Source: JBGOUV01 sp041477815 (lineage in GTDB: Bacteria > Acidobacteriota > Terriglobia > Bryobacterales > JACQDG01). From it: DNA of 7,146 bases. Below, piece after piece: positions 5,531 through 7,146 of the stretch. Under the pieces are notes generated by a model that was not told the origin of the DNA, did not search any database, and was given only the letters and a program-made list of their open reading frames with translations. Made by a program: the position numbers and the translations under genes. The stretch's first letter is position 1. Every line of letters begins with the position of its first letter. The stretch spans positions 1-7,146 of the forward strand of contig JBGOUV010000367.1 of NCBI GenBank assembly GCA_041477815.1, read 5' to 3'.

Positions 5531-6792
5531 CCAATTCCAAAGTTCACGGAGTTCACCGCCCGGACCACCGAGCTGGCGTTCCGCATAAAGGTGTAGTCGA
5601 ACTTCAGCGCCACGTCCGGCTCCGGATAGTATGTCGCTCCTACTACCCAGGCCGACCGGTCGAACTGCTTCAGCGGCAGATATCCCCGCGGCATCCGGTT
5701 CTGCGTGTCGAAGTTCTCGTACCGTCCGAACAGCGCCAGCTCGTGCGGCCAGCGTCGCGGCAGCACCCGCACCGCCGGCTCCAGGTAGAACCCCCGCATG
5801 CGCTCGGCCACGTTCGGGCTGCCCCCGCTGTCCCTTTGCAGGGCCAGGTTCAATTCCCCGGCTTTGCTGATATGTACCTGGGCGAGCTCACCCCGCAAGT
5901 CCAGCCTCCCCAGGCGGTACCGTCCGTCCACCTCAAACACCTTCACCCGCGGGTTCACCCCGGGCAGGCGGAACCCGGTCGATCCCCGCCAGAAGCTCGT
6001 CCCCAGCGCCAGCCGCGGCAGGCCGTGGTACTCCAGGCGCCCGGTCCAGGCCGGATTCCGAAACGAAGATTGAAACCCCTTCTGCCTTCCTTCCCGCAAC
6101 CCCTCTTCCGCGCTGAACCCCGTAGCATCCAGCGGCGACATGAAGTAGGTCTTATACACGAAGCCCTTTCCCAGGTCCCCAAAGATCCCCACCCCGGTGT
6201 CGAACCAGGTCGAGGGCAGGATGACGGTGTCGACCAACGGCCGCTCCACCCCGTTAAACGACGGCGGCTCGTGCCGCTCATTGATCAATCCCACCGGCGC
6301 CAGCAGCATCCCGCCGCGAACGTTGAAGTAGGGCTTGATGAGGAAGTCCAGATAAGCCTGCTCTAACTCGAGCTCCCCTTTCTCCTGCCGCCCCTCGACA
6401 AAGGCGTGCTCCACCTCGAGCTCCGACCAAAACTTGATCCGATCGGAGAAACTATGCCCGAACAGCAGCACGAACCGATGGAAGTCAAGCTGGGCCGGCT
6501 CTCGGCGAGGCTTGTTGAAGTGAAAATCCATGTACCCGGAAACGGGCAGCCGGGACTCGGCTGTTGGCGCCTCCGGCGCGGGTGATGGGTCTTGGGTGAT
6601 GGGTGCTGGGGGGACATCCTTCTTAGTTCCCAGCAGTTGCGACAACTGGCGCTCCAGCTCTTGGACCCGTTTCTCCAGCTCCTCGATACGCCGCGCCTGG
6701 GCGTCCTGCCCGTGCGCCACCGGTGCGAGGAGCATGGCTACCGTGATAAGATAACTGAGGAGCCGCCTTGTGCTAACTATGGTTAGCTTCAA
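5518..6792 (-). CDS. Outer-membrane porin-like beta-barrel protein with N-terminal coiled coil
   Basis: The 424-residue product starts with a strong Sec signal peptide (about 1-28: basic TRR, hydrophobic LLSYLITVAMLLAPVA, then AHG). A short coiled coil follows at about 34-55 (RRIEELEKRVQELERQLSQL), then a Pro/Ala-rich linker (about 59-80). From SGYMDFHF (about 85) to the end come alternating amphipathic strands rich in aromatic and charged residues, ending in FGIGWWF. The terminal Phe is the usual signal for insertion by the Bam machinery. The pattern coiled coil plus barrel fits phosphate-selective porin O/P-like proteins; the solute is not evident. It is the first gene of the five-gene run. 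The start is TTG at 6792, since no other standard start codon in the frame would leave a full signal peptide. A consensus promoter places transcription initiation at about this codon, so the message may be leaderless. DtxR-type operator repeats cover the start. Confidence 0.88.
   Translation of the reverse strand: MKLTIVSTRRLLSYLITVAMLLAPVAHGQDAQARRIEELEKRVQELERQLSQLLGTKKDVPPAPITQDPSPAPEAPTAESRLPVSGYMDFHFNKPRREPAQLDFHRFVLLFGHSFSDRIKFWSELEVEHAFVEGRQEKGELELEQAYLDFLIKPYFNVRGGMLLAPVGLINERHEPPSFNGVERPLVDTVILPSTWFDTGVGIFGDLGKGFVYKTYFMSPLDATGFSAEEGLREGRQKGFQSSFRNPAWTGRLEYHGLPRLALGTSFWRGSTGFRLPGVNPRVKVFEVDGRYRLGRLDLRGELAQVHISKAGELNLALQRDSGGSPNVAERMRGFYLEPAVRVLPRRWPHELALFGRYENFDTQNRMPRGYLPLKQFDRSAWVVGATYYPEPDVALKFDYTFMRNASSVVRAVNSVNFGIGWWF
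6581..6613. repeat. Heptanucleotide tandem repeat in the porin linker
   Basis: Four 7-bp units followed by a run of G (GGTGATG at 6581-6587 and again at 6595-6601, GGTCTTG at 6588-6594, GGTGCTG at 6602-6608) make a degenerate tandem array. It encodes the Pro/Ala-rich linker between the coiled coil and the barrel, where length changes would be tolerated except that one unit shifts the frame. It belongs to the same GGTNNTG family as the array at 5476-5510, but in the opposite orientation. Confidence 0.6.
6772..6787. promoter_or_regulatory. Inverted repeat GCTAAC-N4-GTTAGC, probable DtxR-family operator
   Basis: This is a perfect dyad, with 6-bp arms around TATG, in codons 2-7 of the porin gene. 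It therefore lies just downstream of the likely transcription start. GTTAG/CTAAC half-sites are typical of DtxR/IdeR/SirR-type boxes (the DtxR consensus contains TTAGG...CCTAA and TTAGGCTAA). The divergent neighbour encodes a DtxR/MntR-type repressor, which makes it the obvious binder. Confidence 0.6.
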
Positions 6793-6799
6793 GAGCTAA
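6783..6799. promoter_or_regulatory. Second inverted repeat TTAGCT-N5-AGCTAA overlapping the promoter start
   Basis: A second perfect dyad with 6-bp arms is centred on 6791, over the porin start codon and likely transcription start. It shares its left arm with the first repeat and its right arm touches the -10 hexamer. A further CTAAC half-site lies at 6806-6810 in the promoter spacer. Together they suggest two or more repressor dimers side by side. Confidence 0.55.
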
Positions 6800-6826
6800 T
6801 TATATCTAACAAACCCGCCATGTCAA
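6799..6826 (-). promoter_or_regulatory. Perfect-consensus sigma70 promoter for the five-gene run
   Basis: On the minus strand TTGACA (6826-6821) and TATAAT (6804-6799) are separated by 16 bp, so both hexamers match the housekeeping consensus fully. In DNA this GC-rich a chance match is very unlikely. The expected transcription start, seven bases after the -10, is at about 6792-6789, at or just inside the TTG start of the porin. The -35 element overlaps the ATG of the divergent repressor gene. Such a strong promoter covered by operator repeats suggests tight repression with high output when released. Confidence 0.8.
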
Positions 6827-7146
6827 GACCTAGATTCGCCGTTTCTCGCGAGGACTACGTCAAAACGGTCTGGGAACTATCCCTTTCCGGCGAAAGGGTT
6901 ATCTCGGCCCAGCTCTGCCGGGAGCTCGATGTCTCCTCAGCCGCCGTCTCCAAAGCCCTCCAGCGTTTGGTGCGCGACCGCCTGGTCAGCCAATCGGCCA
7001 ACGGCGCCATCTCCCTGACCGCCGAAGGCCAGCGCGGGGCCGTGCGCCTCGTCCGCCGCCATCGTCTGATCGAGAGGCTTCTCTTCGATGCCCTGGATTA
7101 CCCCTGGGACGAGGTTCATGAGGAAGCCGAGCGCCTGGAGCACGCC
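6820..7146 (+). CDS. DtxR/MntR-family metal-dependent transcriptional repressor, N-terminal part (3' end outside window)
   Basis: The first 109 residues are visible and the frame is open at the window end. Residues about 10-70 form the winged helix (EDYVKTVWELS, ISAQLCRELDVSSAAVSKALQRLVRD, then the wing ISLTAEG). Residues about 71-109 begin the dimerisation and metal-binding domain (RRHRLIERLL, WDEVHEEAERLEH). Aligned by eye to DtxR and MntR, the metal ligands are H81, E85, H100, E104, E107 and H108, plus D12 in the place of MntR D8. E104 replaces the DtxR Cys102, as in Mn-sensing MntR, but the position of MntR E11 is Lys15. The metal could therefore be Mn(II) or Fe(II). The ATG at 6820 is the only possible start after an in-frame TAG at 6784-6786. 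It has no Shine-Dalgarno sequence, so a leaderless message is possible. It is divergent from the porin gene with 27 bases between start codons, and probably represses that run and itself. Confidence 0.92.
   Translation, partial: MSRPRFAVSREDYVKTVWELSLSGERVISAQLCRELDVSSAAVSKALQRLVRDRLVSQSANGAISLTAEGQRGAVRLVRRHRLIERLLFDALDYPWDEVHEEAERLEHA

Noticed and set aside
5743..6366. Plus-strand frame of 207 codons within the porin gene
   Set aside because: It is Pro/Arg/His-rich antisense translation with no signal peptide or recognisable domain; the porin frame has a signal peptide, a barrel pattern and a terminal Phe.

Overview
The window looks like chromosomal DNA of a high-GC Gram-negative bacterium. 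An outer-membrane barrel gene, Sec signal peptides, a periplasmic di-heme protein and compact overlapping genes all point to a diderm with c-type cytochromes. The mix of a secreted metallo-amidohydrolase, a DHOR-type cytochrome and RNase G would suit an acidobacterium of the Solibacter/Bryobacter kind, but that assignment is inference from gene style and not from any marker.

Layout. (1) Bases 1-542 (+) are the 3' end of an RNase E/G family gene. (2) Bases 622-2087 form a small accessory block with visibly lower G+C. It holds a 304-aa protein whose C-terminal half looks like a restriction-type nuclease (+), facing a convergent reading frame (-) that joins an XRE-type helix-turn-helix regulator to a small 74-aa protein. 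A 32-bp nested dyad, probably an operator, lies just upstream of the XRE gene. (3) About 300 bases without a gene follow. (4) Bases 2389-6792 (-) are a tight five-gene run read right to left: outer-membrane porin-like barrel, stand-alone CuA-type cupredoxin, di-heme c-type oxidoreductase (DHOR family), four-helix membrane protein, and secreted amidohydrolase. The first four genes overlap at their ends and the last follows after 19 bases, so one transcript is likely. (5) Divergent from this run, only 27 bases from its start codon, begins a DtxR/MntR-type metal-dependent repressor (+), cut by the window end.

How it may work together. The 28-bp stretch between and into the two divergent genes carries a perfect-consensus sigma70 promoter for the five-gene run, TTGACA-16 bp-TATAAT. 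It is flanked and overlapped by GTTAG/CTAAC inverted repeats of the kind DtxR-family repressors bind. The simplest reading is that the repressor senses Mn(II) or Fe(II) and controls an envelope module. That module would have an outer-membrane channel, a soluble copper electron carrier with a complete CuA ligand set, a periplasmic di-heme redox enzyme, a small membrane partner and a hydrolase. The components belong to known families, but I do not recognise this combination as a described system. A periplasmic metal oxidation, peroxide handling or metal uptake role is inference.

Other unusual points are a 7-bp tandem repeat family found in opposite orientations inside two genes of the run, and the fused or frameshifted XRE/small-protein reading frame.
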